DNA from: Candidatus Merdicola faecigallinarum
GTDB taxonomy: Bacteria; Bacillota; Clostridia; TANB77; CAG-508
Length of the DNA stretch: 54,971 nt
NCBI GenBank assembly: GCA_018714565.1
Contig: DVNH01000022.1
Location: 1-54,971 of the forward strand
Direction: 5' to 3'
Shown here: piece after piece, positions 6,884-17,385 of the stretch
Layout of the letters: each line of letters starts with the position of its first letter
Numbering within the stretch: the stretch's first letter is position 1
The notes under the pieces: model-generated
Told to the model about the DNA's origin: nothing
Seen by the model: the letters and a program-made list of their open reading frames with translations, nothing else
Database searches by the model: none
Program-made: the position numbers and the translations under genes

Positions 6884-8395
6884 TTATTCTTGGGCAGTTC
6901 CATTTTCTTCTGTTTGCCCTTCTGACTCAGTTGTAGTTTGATTATTGCCATTTGAAATAATATTTTCACTATCAATATTAATATTTCCACCGCCAGTTGT
7001 TGTATCTACTACATCTTTTTTCACTTTTTGAATACCATTTTGTTTAAAGACTTCATCTACATTTCCTGTTTGATCAGCAACTTCCATCTCGTAAACATCT
7101 TCTCCATTTTGTGTTACATAATAAATACTATCAATCATAAATGGTACTAGCATATTTCCTAAAGCATTATATACAGCATATTTTTCTACTTCTTGTCCAT
7201 TTTCTTCCATATTCTTTCCTACTATAATTGCTTCATAATCTGGCAATATAACTGCATTATTTGCTCTTCCACTTTGTCCTGAAGAAATAACACATCCAAT
7301 CATGTCAAATTCAATTGGTAAAATAATTTTTCCACTTTTATCGTAAATTCCCCATTTTTCATCCTTTTGTACAGGAATACAATTATTATATAATAAATAT
7401 GGGTTTGTTATATCTTTACTTTGAAATAAATTTTGATCAATCCCAATAGCATCATATTCAGTATGGATAATTTTATTTCCATTACGATCAATTACCCCAT
7501 AATAATCTCCACTTTTTGCAATATATAATCCAGTATCATTATCTAATAATTCCAAGTCTTCATAATTAAGCGGAATTTTTGTTGTTCCTAAGTTATTTAC
7601 AATTCCAACTTTATTTTCGTTTTCCACTACAAATTCATTTGTTGATTCTAGATAAGTAATTCCATCGTATTTTGCACCAATAATTTCTTTGCCTTCTGTA
7701 TTAATAACTCCTAATTTTCCATTTTCTCTTTCTACTACAATCATATCTGATGCTAATGCTTTTTGATTTACAAATTCTGCTGATATTTCTTTATATCCAT
7801 AATTTGCTATTTGAGTTGTATATGTTTGTACTAAATATGGTAAACTGTAAATCACGATTTTATTATTTACTTCATCATAAGCTATTTTCACATTAAATAG
7901 TTCGTTAATTCCTTCTATTGTCGTATATAAATTTCCATTAATATATTTAATTGGTTCATCAATATACATATAGTTAGCAGCTTTCTCTTTGCTTGTCGTA
8001 GAGGATACCGATAATATATTTTTATATATTTTCTTCGAATTTGCTTCAAAGGATACCGCTTCTCCTTCTCCTTCTATTGGTTCTACAAATCCCTTTCGAG
8101 CATCTTCAGAAGCCTTGCCGTATTCTCCATTATAATAGTTATAATTTAAACTACTACTTAAATTTTTGATGGATAAATATATTTTTCCTGAATCTTCTAC
8201 ATAATACGTATCTGCCGAAAAAGCAGTTGCTACTCCATCAATATACGTTCCTAATTGTTTGGATTGAAAATACCCAATTGCAACTACTACTGCAATAATT
8301 AGAATAACAACAATCACTCCGGCAATAATAATTCCTTTTCCTATTTTTTTCACTTTTTTCTTCTCTTGTAGTAAATCATCTTCAAATAAATCCAT
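6884..8395 (-). CDS. Membrane-anchored WG-repeat protein
   Basis: 503 aa. Short cytoplasmic N-terminus with Lys-rich stretch, one membrane helix (residues 21-43), then an extracytoplasmic region. Residues 50-195 resemble a copper-amine-oxidase N-like domain (INELFNVKIAYDEVNNKIVIY). Residues 215-360 contain at least four WG-type repeats (GKLGVINTEGKEI, NKVGIVNNLGTTKIP, YYGVIDRNGNKII, KWGIYDKSGKIILP). The tail is low-complexity Thr/Asn/Gln/Glu. WG repeats form beta-propeller-like or stacked structures; the function is not known. It is between tgt and the YrzE-like gene, where Bacillus has yajC, but it is not a YajC. Confidence 0.8.
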   Translation of the reverse strand: MDLFEDDLLQEKKKVKKIGKGIIIAGVIVVILIIAVVVAIGYFQSKQLGTYIDGVATAFSADTYYVEDSGKIYLSIKNLSSSLNYNYYNGEYGKASEDARKGFVEPIEGEGEAVSFEANSKKIYKNILSVSSTTSKEKAANYMYIDEPIKYINGNLYTTIEGINELFNVKIAYDEVNNKIVIYSLPYLVQTYTTQIANYGYKEISAEFVNQKALASDMIVVERENGKLGVINTEGKEIIGAKYDGITYLESTNEFVVENENKVGIVNNLGTTKIPLNYEDLELLDNDTGLYIAKSGDYYGVIDRNGNKIIHTEYDAIGIDQNLFQSKDITNPYLLYNNCIPVQKDEKWGIYDKSGKIILPIEFDMIGCVISSGQSGRANNAVILPDYEAIIVGKNMEENGQEVEKYAVYNALGNMLVPFMIDSIYYVTQNGEDVYEMEVADQTGNVDEVFKQNGIQKVKKDVVDTTTGGGNINIDSENIISNGNNQTTTESEGQTEENGTAQE

Positions 8396-8409
8396 TTTTA
8401 CTCCTCCTT

Positions 8410-9553
<1,144 letters not shown>

Positions 9554-9615
9554 TTAATCTATTTTTCCTTTTGATATTGATCTTCCTTTATTGTTTTTAA
9601 ACTTTATTTTCATCT

Positions 9616-10068
9616 TTACTCATTTATATATTTACAAATTTTTTCTTCTGTTATTTCCTCTTTACTACAATTATATTTTTTTGAAATTTCTTCAAACATT
9701 TTCTCTATTTTATTACTACTTATCATATCTTTTGGTCTCGCATTTTTCTTATACCAATGATAGTCATCCATAATGGATCGGCAAGGATATCCATCTATAT
9801 AATAAATTTTTTCATTCTCTATATTATCTATTAAAACTGCCTCTGTATTTTCATTTACGGTATAATGATTTGGATATGGTTTATTACTTCTATGTACATT
9901 AAATTTCTTACTTAAATTATTAAATTGTTTTTGTGTTACATATAGATCTACATCATCTGTTTCTTCTTTTAGATTGTGCATTAATAAACTGCCACCACTT
10001 ATTATACAGTATTCATTTTTGTCCAAATCTAATTTATCCAAATATTCTTCAAACTCTCTTTTATTCAT
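9616..10068 (-). CDS. Nucleotidyltransferase-like small protein
   Basis: 150 aa from the ATG at 10068 (MNKREFEEYL), with AAAGGA upstream; the longer frame from 10116 would overlap queA. The pattern GGSLLMHNLKEETDDVDLYV has the glycine/serine turn followed by a D-x-D pair seen in small nucleotidyltransferases of the DNA polymerase beta superfamily (MNT or AbiEii-like). The C-terminal part (RPKDMISSNKIEKMF) also fits that group. It is inserted between queA and tgt, a pair that is commonly adjacent. No toxin partner is visible, so an antitoxin role is speculative. Confidence 0.6.
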   Translation of the reverse strand: MNKREFEEYLDKLDLDKNEYCIISGGSLLMHNLKEETDDVDLYVTQKQFNNLSKKFNVHRSNKPYPNHYTVNENTEAVLIDNIENEKIYYIDGYPCRSIMDDYHWYKKNARPKDMISSNKIEKMFEEISKKYNCSKEEITEEKICKYINE

Positions 10069-10090
10069 ATCTTTATGATTCCTTTTTTTA

Positions 10091-11113
10091 TTATTGAATA
10101 AACATTGCATCTCCAAAGCTGAAAAATCGATACTTTTCTTTTACCGCTTCTTCATAAGCTTGCATAATATACTCTTTTCCTGCCAAAGCAGATACTAACA
10201 TAATTAAAGTAGATTCTGGTAAGTGAAAATTGGTAATTAGTCCATCCAAACATTTAAATTGATAACCTGGATAAATAAAAATATTTGTATCTCTTTCTGT
10301 AGGTGAGACTAGCCCATTTTCATCTGCAATGGATTCTAATACTCTACAAGAAGTAGTCCCTACTGCAATTACTCTCTTTCCATTTTTCTTAGCGTTATTT
10401 ATTTTATCTACATCTTCTTGTTTTATATAAAAATGCTCTGAATGCATATGGTGTTCTTCTATCGTGTCTACTTTTACTGGTCTAAAAGTTCCTATTCCTA
10501 CATGCAGTGTTACATTTGCAATTTCGACTCCTTTTTGTTTTATTTTTTCTAATAATTCGTCCGTAAAATGAAGTCCCGCTGTTGGTGCTGCTGCAGATCC
10601 TTCATATTGGGCATAAACAGTTTGGTATCGATCTTTTTCTTTTAAAGATTCATGAATATAAGGAGGTAATGGCATTAAACCAATTTCATCTAAAATTTCA
10701 TTAAATATACCATCATAGAAAAATTCTACCTTTCTTGTTCCTCCTGGCATAACATCTAAGATTGTTGCTTTCAATTTTCCTTCTCCAAAAGTAACATTTG
10801 TTCCTGGCTTTAATTTACTTCCTGGTTTTACAATACATTCCCAAATATCACCTTCGATTTGATTTAATAGTAAAAATTCGATCTTTGCTCCTGTCTCTTT
10901 TTTTCCATATAATCTAGCAGGTAATACTTTCGTATTATTTCTTACTAAACAATCTCCTGGATTTAAATATTCTATTATATCTTTAAAAACTTTATGTTCT
11001 ATTGTCTTCTTCTCTCTATCCAAGACCATTAATCTAGATTCATCTCTTTTTTTTATTGGTACTTGGGCAATTAATTCTTCTGGTAAATAATAATTAAAGT
11101 CTGATACTTTCAT
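10091..11113 (-). CDS. queA: S-adenosylmethionine:tRNA ribosyltransferase-isomerase
   Basis: Moves the ribosyl part of SAM to preQ1-modified tRNA to form epoxyqueuosine, the step after Tgt. 340 aa, normal length. Typical stretches are [19 protein letters not shown] at the N-terminus, DRVLDR-like [30 protein letters not shown] (residues 169-181), [11 protein letters not shown] and [19 protein letters not shown]. The start has an AGAGGT site. It is upstream of the nucleotidyltransferase and tgt on the minus strand. Confidence 0.98.
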   Translation of the reverse strand: MKVSDFNYYLPEELIAQVPIKKRDESRLMVLDREKKTIEHKVFKDIIEYLNPGDCLVRNNTKVLPARLYGKKETGAKIEFLLLNQIEGDIWECIVKPGSKLKPGTNVTFGEGKLKATILDVMPGGTRKVEFFYDGIFNEILDEIGLMPLPPYIHESLKEKDRYQTVYAQYEGSAAAPTAGLHFTDELLEKIKQKGVEIANVTLHVGIGTFRPVKVDTIEEHHMHSEHFYIKQEDVDKINNAKKNGKRVIAVGTTSCRVLESIADENGLVSPTERDTNIFIYPGYQFKCLDGLITNFHLPESTLIMLVSALAGKEYIMQAYEEAVKEKYRFFSFGDAMFIQ

Positions 11114-11213
11114 TGATTAAACCTCTTTTTTCTACAATATATCCCCTATTTTACTCATATAATATTATACTAAATTTGTCGCTTAAAAACAATAGAAAAT
11201 CTTAAGAAATCAC

Positions 11214-11245
11214 AAAAATAGAGACTACATAATCTGTAATCTCTA
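11214..11245 (-). terminator. Terminator after ileS
   Basis: TAGAGA (11219-11224) pairs with TCTCTA (11240-11245), continued inside by TACA/TGTA with one mismatch. On the minus strand a T-run (TATTTTTG) follows. It lies 22 bases beyond the ileS stop. Confidence 0.7.
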
Positions 11246-11267
11246 TCTTTCTTTTCTATCAAATAAT

Positions 11268-14200
11268 TTATTTTATTACTTCTACGTCAATTTTAAAATC
11301 TTCTCCGTTTATTTTTGTATCTGTATAGGTATTTCTTTCTTGATTGTAGAAGATTTTTTCTGTTAGTGTATCCTTCATAATACTTTCTTGATTTTTTTCT
11401 ACTAATTTTTCTAACATTGGATTTCCAGCTAAATATAAATTAATGTGATCTAGTACCTCAAATCCCTTTTCTTTTCTCATATTTTGTACTTTTGAAAGAA
11501 TTTCTCTTACAAAGCCTTCTTCTTTTAATTCTTGTGTAATTGTTGTTTCTAAAACAACTCCAATTTCTCCTTCTCCTGCAAAAGCATATCCTTCTTTTCC
11601 TTGCATCGTTACCAATAAGTTTTCTGCATTTAGCTCTATTTGGTTTTCTTCTATTTCAATATATTCTACTCCTCCATTTTTTACCCTATTTGCTAAATCC
11701 ATTTGATTTAAGTTTGCTAATGCAACTTTAATTTTTGGAATTAATTTACCATATTCTTTTCCTAGCACTGGTAAGTTTGGCTTAATTTCAAAATTAACAT
11801 ATTGTGACATATCTGCACCTAAATCTACTTCTTTTACATTTAGTTCATCTTTTACAATGTCTCCATAGTATTTTGGTAATGTATCAATTGATATTAGCAT
11901 TTTGGAAAGTGGTTGTCTATTTTTAATATTTGCTGAATTTCTTGCACTTCTTCCTAATTTTACAATTTTATATGCTAAGTCCATTTCTTTTTCTAATTCT
12001 GAATCAATCTCGTCTTCTCTTACTGCTGGCCATGAACATAAATGTACACTTTCAGGTACTGTTTTATCTAAATTAACTACTAGATTTTGATAAATTTCTT
12101 CTGTAATAAATGGCACAAATGGTGCTGATACCTTACATAAATCTACTAATACACGATATAAGGTTACATATGCTCCTATTTTTTCTTCTGTTAATTCTTG
12201 ACTCCAAAATCTATCTCTATTTCTTCTTACATACCAGTTTGATAAACTATCTGTAAAGTCTTCAATCTCTAATGCTGCTCCAGTAATATCATAATGCTCT
12301 AATTTATCATCTACTTCTTTTATTAATGTATTTAATTTAGAAAGAATCCATTTGTCCATAATGTTAGTTACTTTAAAATTGGTATATTCTAATGGATTGA
12401 ATTGATCAATTTCTGCATACAATACATAGAAAGAATACACATTCCATAACGTACTTAAGAATCCTCTTTGTGTTTCTTTTACATTATCTAAAGATAATCT
12501 TGTTGGTAACCATGGTGCACTACAAGTATAGAAATGCCAACGTGTTCCATCTGCTCCTACCGTATTTAATAATTCCATAGGATCTACACCATTTCCTTTT
12601 GATTTTGACATTTTTTGTCCCTTTTCATCTAGGACATGTCCTAAAACAATACAATTTTCAAATGGAGTTCTTCCAAATAAAGCAGTTCCTATTGCTGTTA
12701 AAGTATAGAACCATCCTCTGGTTTGGTCAATTGCTTCTGAAATAAATCCTGCAGGGAAGTTATTATCAAACATTTCTTTATTTTCAAATGGATAATGCCA
12801 TTGTGCAAAAGGCATTGAACCAGAATCAAACCAACAGTCAATTACTTCTTTTACTCTATGCATTTTCTTTCCGCATTTTGGGCAAGTTAGCTCTACTTCA
12901 TCAATATATGGTTTATGAAGCTCAATATCTTCTGGTACGTCAATTCCTTTCTCTTTTAGTTCTTGAATCGATCCTATACATTCTTGGTGTCCACAATTTT
13001 CATCTTCACAAGTCCAAATTGGAAGTGGTGTTCCCCAATACCTGTCTCTTGAAATTCCCCAATCAATAACATTCTCTAAAAATTTACCAAATCTTCCTGT
13101 TTTGATTGTCTCTGGATACCAATTTACTTTGCTGTTATTTTCAACTAATTCATCTCTTAGTTTACTCATTGCAACAAACCAACTCTCTTTTGGATAATAT
13201 AAAAGAGGTGTATCACATCTCCAACAATGAGGATATGAGTGCATATGTTTTTCTTTACTAAATAATTTATTTTCTTCTTTTAACCATTTACAGATATCTT
13301 CGTTACAATCTCTTACAAATCTTCCTGCCCATGGTTCTACTTCTTCTACAAATTTTCCTTCTTTATTTACTAAATTGATAAAAGCAATTCCATTTTGTTT
13401 TGAAACAATACTATCATCTTCACCATATGCTGGTGCAATATGAACAATACCAGTACCATCTGTTAATGTTACATAATCTCCATGGATTACTTCAAACGCT
13501 TTTCCTTCTACTTCTCCGAAAGGCATTAATCTCTCATATTTTGTTCCTAATAACGCTTCACCCTTCATTGTTTTTACCAATTCATATGGCATTTCTTTTA
13601 ATACTGTTCCAATTAGATCTTTTGCTAAGATATAATTTTCATATTTTGGTTCTTCTTCTGTTCCAACATTTACTTTTACCTCTGCATATTCATATGCTTT
13701 ATTTACGCAAAGAGCTAGGTTAGATGGTAACGTCCATGGAGTTGTTGTCCAAGCTAAAATATAAGTATTTTCTTCTCCTTTTACTTTGAATTTCGCAATA
13801 CAAGTTAAGTCTTTTACATCTTTATATCCTTGTGCTACTTCGTGTGAAGAAAGAGCTGTTCCACATCTTGGGCAATATGGCATAACTTTATGTCCTTCAT
13901 ATAAAAGACCTTTTTCCCACATTTGTTTTAGCGCCCACCATACAGATTCGATATACTCATTATGGTAAGTTACATATGGATGCTCCATATCCACCCAAAA
14001 TCCAACTTTATTTGTCATTTCTTCCCATAAATGAACATATTCAAAAACACTTTCTTTACATTGTTTTACGAACTTTTCAACACCATATTCTTCAATCTGT
14101 TGTTTTCCAGAAATACCAAGTTTTTTCTCAATTTCAAGTTCTACTGGTAAACCATGAGTATCCCAACCAGCTTTACGAATTACTTGATATCCTTTCATTA

Positions 14201-14417
14201 CTTTATATCTAGGAATTAAGTCTTTCATTACTCTTGTTTCAATATGTCCTACATGGGGTTTTCCATTCGCTGTTGGAGGTCCATCATAAAATGTAAAATA
14301 TCTTTTTCCCTTATTTCCATTAAGACTTTTCTTTATAATGTCTTTTTCCTTCCAAAGATTTGCTACTTCGTTTTCCATTCCTACAAATCCATCTTTTAGT
14401 TCTACTTTTTTATACAT
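11268..14417 (-). CDS. ileS: Isoleucyl-tRNA synthetase, long (type 2) form
   Basis: Charges tRNA-Ile; also edits mischarged valine. 1049 aa. The HIGH motif is in [14 protein letters not shown] (residues 45-58), the editing CP1 domain is about 190-400 ([10 protein letters not shown]), the KMSKS motif is [14 protein letters not shown] (about 600), and the anticodon-binding domain follows. The length and the [12 protein letters not shown] context fit the eukaryote-like IleRS2 group, which is known to be naturally mupirocin-tolerant; that property is inferred from the class only. It is preceded by a T-box leader with its own promoter and is monocistronic. Confidence 0.97.
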   Translation of the reverse strand: MYKKVELKDGFVGMENEVANLWKEKDIIKKSLNGNKGKRYFTFYDGPPTANGKPHVGHIETRVMKDLIPRYKVMKGYQVIRKAGWDTHGLPVELEIEKKLGISGKQQIEEYGVEKFVKQCKESVFEYVHLWEEMTNKVGFWVDMEHPYVTYHNEYIESVWWALKQMWEKGLLYEGHKVMPYCPRCGTALSSHEVAQGYKDVKDLTCIAKFKVKGEENTYILAWTTTPWTLPSNLALCVNKAYEYAEVKVNVGTEEEPKYENYILAKDLIGTVLKEMPYELVKTMKGEALLGTKYERLMPFGEVEGKAFEVIHGDYVTLTDGTGIVHIAPAYGEDDSIVSKQNGIAFINLVNKEGKFVEEVEPWAGRFVRDCNEDICKWLKEENKLFSKEKHMHSYPHCWRCDTPLLYYPKESWFVAMSKLRDELVENNSKVNWYPETIKTGRFGKFLENVIDWGISRDRYWGTPLPIWTCEDENCGHQECIGSIQELKEKGIDVPEDIELHKPYIDEVELTCPKCGKKMHRVKEVIDCWFDSGSMPFAQWHYPFENKEMFDNNFPAGFISEAIDQTRGWFYTLTAIGTALFGRTPFENCIVLGHVLDEKGQKMSKSKGNGVDPMELLNTVGADGTRWHFYTCSAPWLPTRLSLDNVKETQRGFLSTLWNVYSFYVLYAEIDQFNPLEYTNFKVTNIMDKWILSKLNTLIKEVDDKLEHYDITGAALEIEDFTDSLSNWYVRRNRDRFWSQELTEEKIGAYVTLYRVLVDLCKVSAPFVPFITEEIYQNLVVNLDKTVPESVHLCSWPAVREDEIDSELEKEMDLAYKIVKLGRSARNSANIKNRQPLSKMLISIDTLPKYYGDIVKDELNVKEVDLGADMSQYVNFEIKPNLPVLGKEYGKLIPKIKVALANLNQMDLANRVKNGGVEYIEIEENQIELNAENLLVTMQGKEGYAFAGEGEIGVVLETTITQELKEEGFVREILSKVQNMRKEKGFEVLDHINLYLAGNPMLEKLVEKNQESIMKDTLTEKIFYNQERNTYTDTKINGEDFKIDVEVIK

Positions 14418-14745
14418 GCACTTTCCTCCTTTTATTTTATTGCTTGCCTCTATTCAAGCATGATTAACTTTATTTTTAATACAAAAAAACCTTTTCTCCT
14501 AAATATATAGGACGAAAAGGTTTTATATTCCGCGGTACCACCTATTTTAACAATATTTTCTTATTTATTGTTCTCTTCATTTCTCTTTAACGCAGATCTA
14601 CGGTAAAACTTACTTAATTGTTCAGAATTACAACAACATAGGTGATAATAAATAAATTATTCTTACTAGAATTTCACCAAGAATCTAGCTCTCTTTTAGA
14701 CATCCTTTATTTATCTTGTCCTTGTTTTCGTTTTTTCTTATTATG
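14418..14745 (-). promoter_or_regulatory. T-box leader of ileS
   Basis: Leader of about 330 nt that senses uncharged tRNA-Ile. The T-box sequence AGGTGGTACCGCGG is at 14543-14530 (minus strand). It is followed by a terminator (about 14484-14523: AACCTTTTC...GAAAAGGTT with a T-run), which the T-box would compete with. Upstream, the Stem I region (about 14610-14720) contains AGAGAGC and the GGTGAAA loop. An ATC codon followed by ACC at about 14646-14644 is a plausible Ile specifier, but I have not been able to fold Stem I exactly. Confidence 0.93.
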
Positions 14746-14751
14746 TGCAAT

Positions 14752-14780
14752 ATCATATCACTTTTATTCCAATTTTGCAA
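14752..14780 (-). promoter_or_regulatory. ileS leader promoter
   Basis: TTGCAA -35 (14775-14780), 17-base spacer, TATGAT -10 (14752-14757) with an extended TG element two bases before. It places the start of transcription near 14745. Confidence 0.8.
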
Positions 14781-14838
14781 GATTTTTTTCCAAACAATGT
14801 AAGATTTCCATATGTTTATACTGTTTTTCAGACAAAAA

Positions 14839-14892
14839 GTATAGAAAAATAAATATTTTTCTATTTCTTTTTTTTACCATCTGTCATATAAT
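14839..14892 (+). promoter_or_regulatory. asd upstream hairpin and -10 element
   Basis: ATAGAAAAAT/ATTTTTCTAT hairpin (about 14841-14864) followed on the plus strand by a T-rich run, then TATAAT at 14887-14892, 62 bases before the asd start codon. The -35 is not clear. The hairpin could be a leader terminator or simply end stray transcripts. No lysine riboswitch features are seen. Confidence 0.35.
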
Positions 14893-14953
14893 AAATAATG
14901 TAAAATCTATAATTATATATTTTACCTATTTTTTATAAGCCGAGGTGCTTTTT

Positions 14954-15964
14954 ATGAAAAAACAATATAAATTAGCCATTGTAGGTGCTACCGGATTAGT
15001 TGGTAGAACTGCACTAACTGTATTAGAAGAAAAAAAACTACCGATTAGTGAATATGTTTTTTTTGCTTCTTCTCGTTCTGCTGGAACGAAATTAAATTTT
15101 ATGGGAAAGGAATATATCGTAAGGGAACTAAATGAATCTTCTTTTGATGAAGGATTTGATTTTGCTATTTTTTCTGCTGGTGGTGATACCTCTAAAAAAT
15201 ACTCTCCTATTGCAGCTTCTAAAGGTTGTATTGTAGTGGATAATAGTAGTGCTTTCCGAATGGATCCTAATGTTCCTTTAGTCGTTCCTGAAGTAAACTC
15301 TGAAGAACTTATAAATCATAAAGGAATTATTGCAAATCCAAATTGTTCTACCATTCAAGCAGTAGTAGCTTTGAAGCCTTTAGACGACAAATACCATATT
15401 AAAAGAATCGTATATTCTACTTATCAAGCAGTTTCTGGGGCTGGAATAAAGGGAGTAGAAGATTTAGAAAATCAAACTTGTGATGAAAAAAATCTAAAAA
15501 AATTCCCTCACCCTATTTTTAATAATTGTTTGCCACATATTGATGTGTTTTTAGAAAACGGCTATACAAAGGAAGAAGAAAAAATGATTAACGAGACGCG
15601 TAAAATTTTAAAAAGACCAGATCTAAAAATAACAGCAACCACAGTTCGTGTACCTGTTATGAATTCACATAGTGAATCCATTAATATTGAATTTGAAAAA
15701 GACTTTCATTTAGAAGATCTTATCTCTACCTTAAAACATGCTCCTGGAATTATCATTCAAGATGATCCAAGTACAAATACTTACCCTCTAGCGCTTAACG
15801 CTAATGGACATGATGAAGTATTTGTTGGAAGGATCAGACGAGATGACAGCATTCCTTCTGGAATTAATTTATGGGTTGTTGCAGATAATATTCGAAAAGG
15901 AGCTGCAAGCAATGCAATTCAAATTGTAGAAAAATTAATCAGTTCTTCTAAATTAGAAAATTAA
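14954..15964 (+). CDS. asd: Aspartate-semialdehyde dehydrogenase
   Basis: Reduces aspartyl phosphate to aspartate semialdehyde with NADPH, the branch point to lysine, meso-diaminopimelate, threonine and methionine. 336 aa. NADP-binding GATGLVGRT is at residues 12-20, the catalytic cysteine is in NPNCSTIQ (residues 128-135), with the R.PV.. and SES active-site stretches VRVPVMNSHSESI (about 233-245). The start is the ATG at 14954, eight bases after GAGG; an upstream GTG at 14945 is in the ribosome site and is unlikely. dapA and dapB are 13-15 kb away rather than in the same operon. Confidence 0.97.
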   Translation: MKKQYKLAIVGATGLVGRTALTVLEEKKLPISEYVFFASSRSAGTKLNFMGKEYIVRELNESSFDEGFDFAIFSAGGDTSKKYSPIAASKGCIVVDNSSAFRMDPNVPLVVPEVNSEELINHKGIIANPNCSTIQAVVALKPLDDKYHIKRIVYSTYQAVSGAGIKGVEDLENQTCDEKNLKKFPHPIFNNCLPHIDVFLENGYTKEEEKMINETRKILKRPDLKITATTVRVPVMNSHSESINIEFEKDFHLEDLISTLKHAPGIIIQDDPSTNTYPLALNANGHDEVFVGRIRRDDSIPSGINLWVVADNIRKGAASNAIQIVEKLISSSKLEN

Positions 15965-15979
15965 TACTTTATAAAACTG

Positions 15980-16010
15980 AAAAGATCATTCTATTTTGAT
16001 TGATCTTTTT
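15980..16010 (+). terminator. Terminator after asd
   Basis: AAAAGATCA (15980-15988) pairs with TGATCTTTT (16001-16009), followed by T's, 16 bases after the asd stop. The repeat element copy B starts directly after it. Confidence 0.8.
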
Positions 16011-16118
16011 TATTACGTAGGAAATTTCGTCAGAAATTTCTGGAGTAACAAGGTTAAGTTACTTTAGTCTGTGCGATTGCGAAGCAATCTGTACATGTGG
16101 CGAAGCCACTTTTCTTAT
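16011..16118 (-). repeat. Dispersed structured repeat, copy B (full, inverted)
   Basis: Full-length copy in the opposite orientation to the other five. Relative to copy A, the second hairpin is GATTGC/GCAATC instead of GATTAC/GTAATC, and the outer pair of the third is TTAC/GTAA instead of TTGC/GCAA, so both sides of each stem changed together. First hairpin GTGGC/GCCAC is at 16097-16109. Confidence 0.9.
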
Positions 16119-16351
16119 TTTCTTTTCGTTATTTTTCTATTCGATCATCATTAATTTTCCGTTTTTTACATTTTCTTTACATTTTTGTTACATTTTTCAG
16201 TTTTTTTATATCTTTCCAATTTTTCCATTTTCTTTTAAGCGGTTTACTATTTTCTTTGATTTATAGCTATTTATGTCCAGTATTTTTTATCTATTTTTCG
16301 ACTTTTATTGCTTTTTTATTATATTTTTATTACATTTTTATTACAAAATTG

Positions 16352-16380
16352 TTGACAAAGTGTAAAATTTGTCCTATAAT
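16352..16380 (+). promoter_or_regulatory. Consensus promoter for the 53-aa peptide gene
   Basis: TTGACA (16352-16357), 17 bases, TATAAT (16375-16380): a perfect housekeeping promoter. The region 16119-16351 before it is A/T-rich with no gene that I can support. Confidence 0.9.
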
Positions 16381-16457
16381 GAACTTATATTTAGAAAAAA
16401 AATTAATGTACAGAAGTAAAATTTCATGAAGTTACGATAGATAAGGAGTTGATTATA

Positions 16458-16619
16458 ATGTATAATCAAAGTAATAAAAATACTGATTGTTTAGCTTTAG
16501 CAATAAGAAAAGAACATCGTTTAGTTGTTGTAAATAAAGTAATTCATCAAACGATTTCGATTTCTTGGAAAGCAGTATTAGCAACAATAGCTTTAACTTT
16601 AGTAAATATGTTTGTTTAA
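16458..16619 (+). CDS. Small protein of unknown function, 53 aa
   Basis: ATG at 16458 with an AAGGAG site; the product begins MYNQSNKNTDCLALAIRKEH and ends in a hydrophobic helix (WKAVLATIALTLVNMFV). The gene has a perfect consensus promoter and its own strong terminator, so it is likely a real, well-expressed monocistronic gene. I do not recognise the family. The polar N-terminus and C-terminal helix suggest a small tail-anchored membrane protein. Confidence 0.7.
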   Translation: MYNQSNKNTDCLALAIRKEHRLVVVNKVIHQTISISWKAVLATIALTLVNMFV

Positions 16620-16639
16620 TAAGGTTTTGATATATGATA

Positions 16640-16672
16640 AAAAGACACTTTTAAAAAGTGTCTTTTCTTTTT
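16640..16672 (+). terminator. Terminator of the 53-aa peptide gene
   Basis: 13-bp stem AAAAGACACTTTT/AAAAGTGTCTTTT (16640-16652 with 16654-16666) plus T-run; the one-base spacing means the inner A/T pairs open to form the loop. Confidence 0.85.
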
Positions 16673-16690
16673 TTGATATTAGATTTTCTT

Positions 16691-17275
16691 TTAGCTTTGA
16701 CTTGCATTTATGATAATCTCTGTATTAGATACACTTATATTTAAAATCGTTTTTCCTTCTTCCGGTTTCAATCTATGTTTATTATTTTCATAGTAACCTT
16801 TTATATCCTTACCTAAATTATTTTCAATTTGAGATAAAGACATTTCTGTTGCATTTTCTATTTTCTCTGCTTTTTCTATTTTTTTATTTTCTATATCAAT
16901 ATCTACTTTAACAATTTCTTTATCATCTACTTTATAATATAAATCAACTTTTCCATTTTCTAAATTTTCTAATTTATAGTGTGCCTTTACTAATTGCATA
17001 TTGCCCATTTCTAAATTACGGATTACCTCATTATTTAAGTCATTTAATATCAATATATCTGATGATAATTTCTTATCTGAATTACTAATTCTTACTTCAT
17101 TATTCGTTTCGCTACTACTTATATTAGTAATTATAAAATATCCTGCTATTAATACAATCATTATGACAAAGAAAATGAATACCTTTCTCTTATCTATTTT
17201 TCTTTGACTTCTATTTTTTGCTTTTTGGTGAGAACTAGATCTTCTGGATGCCTCCTCTTTATATCTCTTTGCCAA
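16691..17275 (-). CDS. Membrane-anchored protein of unknown function
   Basis: 194 aa starting at a TTG (17275) after a GGGGG site. The N-terminus is a basic, Ser/Arg/Lys-rich cytoplasmic stretch (residues 1-30), then one membrane helix (31-52), then an extracytoplasmic domain with alternating Lys/Glu and Asn. It is downstream of the giant adhesin on the same strand but separated from it by a terminator. No recognised domain; the second half (KVDLYYKVDDKEIVKVDIDIENKKI) has the look of a PepSY-like or lipoprotein beta-sheet, which is a guess. Confidence 0.65.
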   Translation of the reverse strand: MAKRYKEEASRRSSSHQKAKNRSQRKIDKRKVFIFFVIMIVLIAGYFIITNISSSETNNEVRISNSDKKLSSDILILNDLNNEVIRNLEMGNMQLVKAHYKLENLENGKVDLYYKVDDKEIVKVDIDIENKKIEKAEKIENATEMSLSQIENNLGKDIKGYYENNKHRLKPEEGKTILNISVSNTEIIINASQS

Positions 17276-17334
17276 AATATTTCCCCCTTATTAAACAATA
17301 TTAGGTATTGATCATAAAGTTATATTTATATATA

Positions 17335-17360
17335 AAAGGTAGAAAGTGCTTTCTACCTTT
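17335..17360. terminator. Terminator after the adhesin
   Basis: Twelve-bp stem AAAGGTAGAAAG/CTTTCTACCTTT (17335-17346 with 17349-17360) with a two-base centre, about 25 bases after the adhesin stop. Confidence 0.75.
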
Positions 17361-17385
17361 TATACTTTTATGGTTATCTATGGAA

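Noticed and set aside
14781..14953. Lysine riboswitch before asd
   Set aside because: The region is short and A/T-rich and lacks the conserved lysine-riboswitch core; only a simple hairpin and a -10 are visible.
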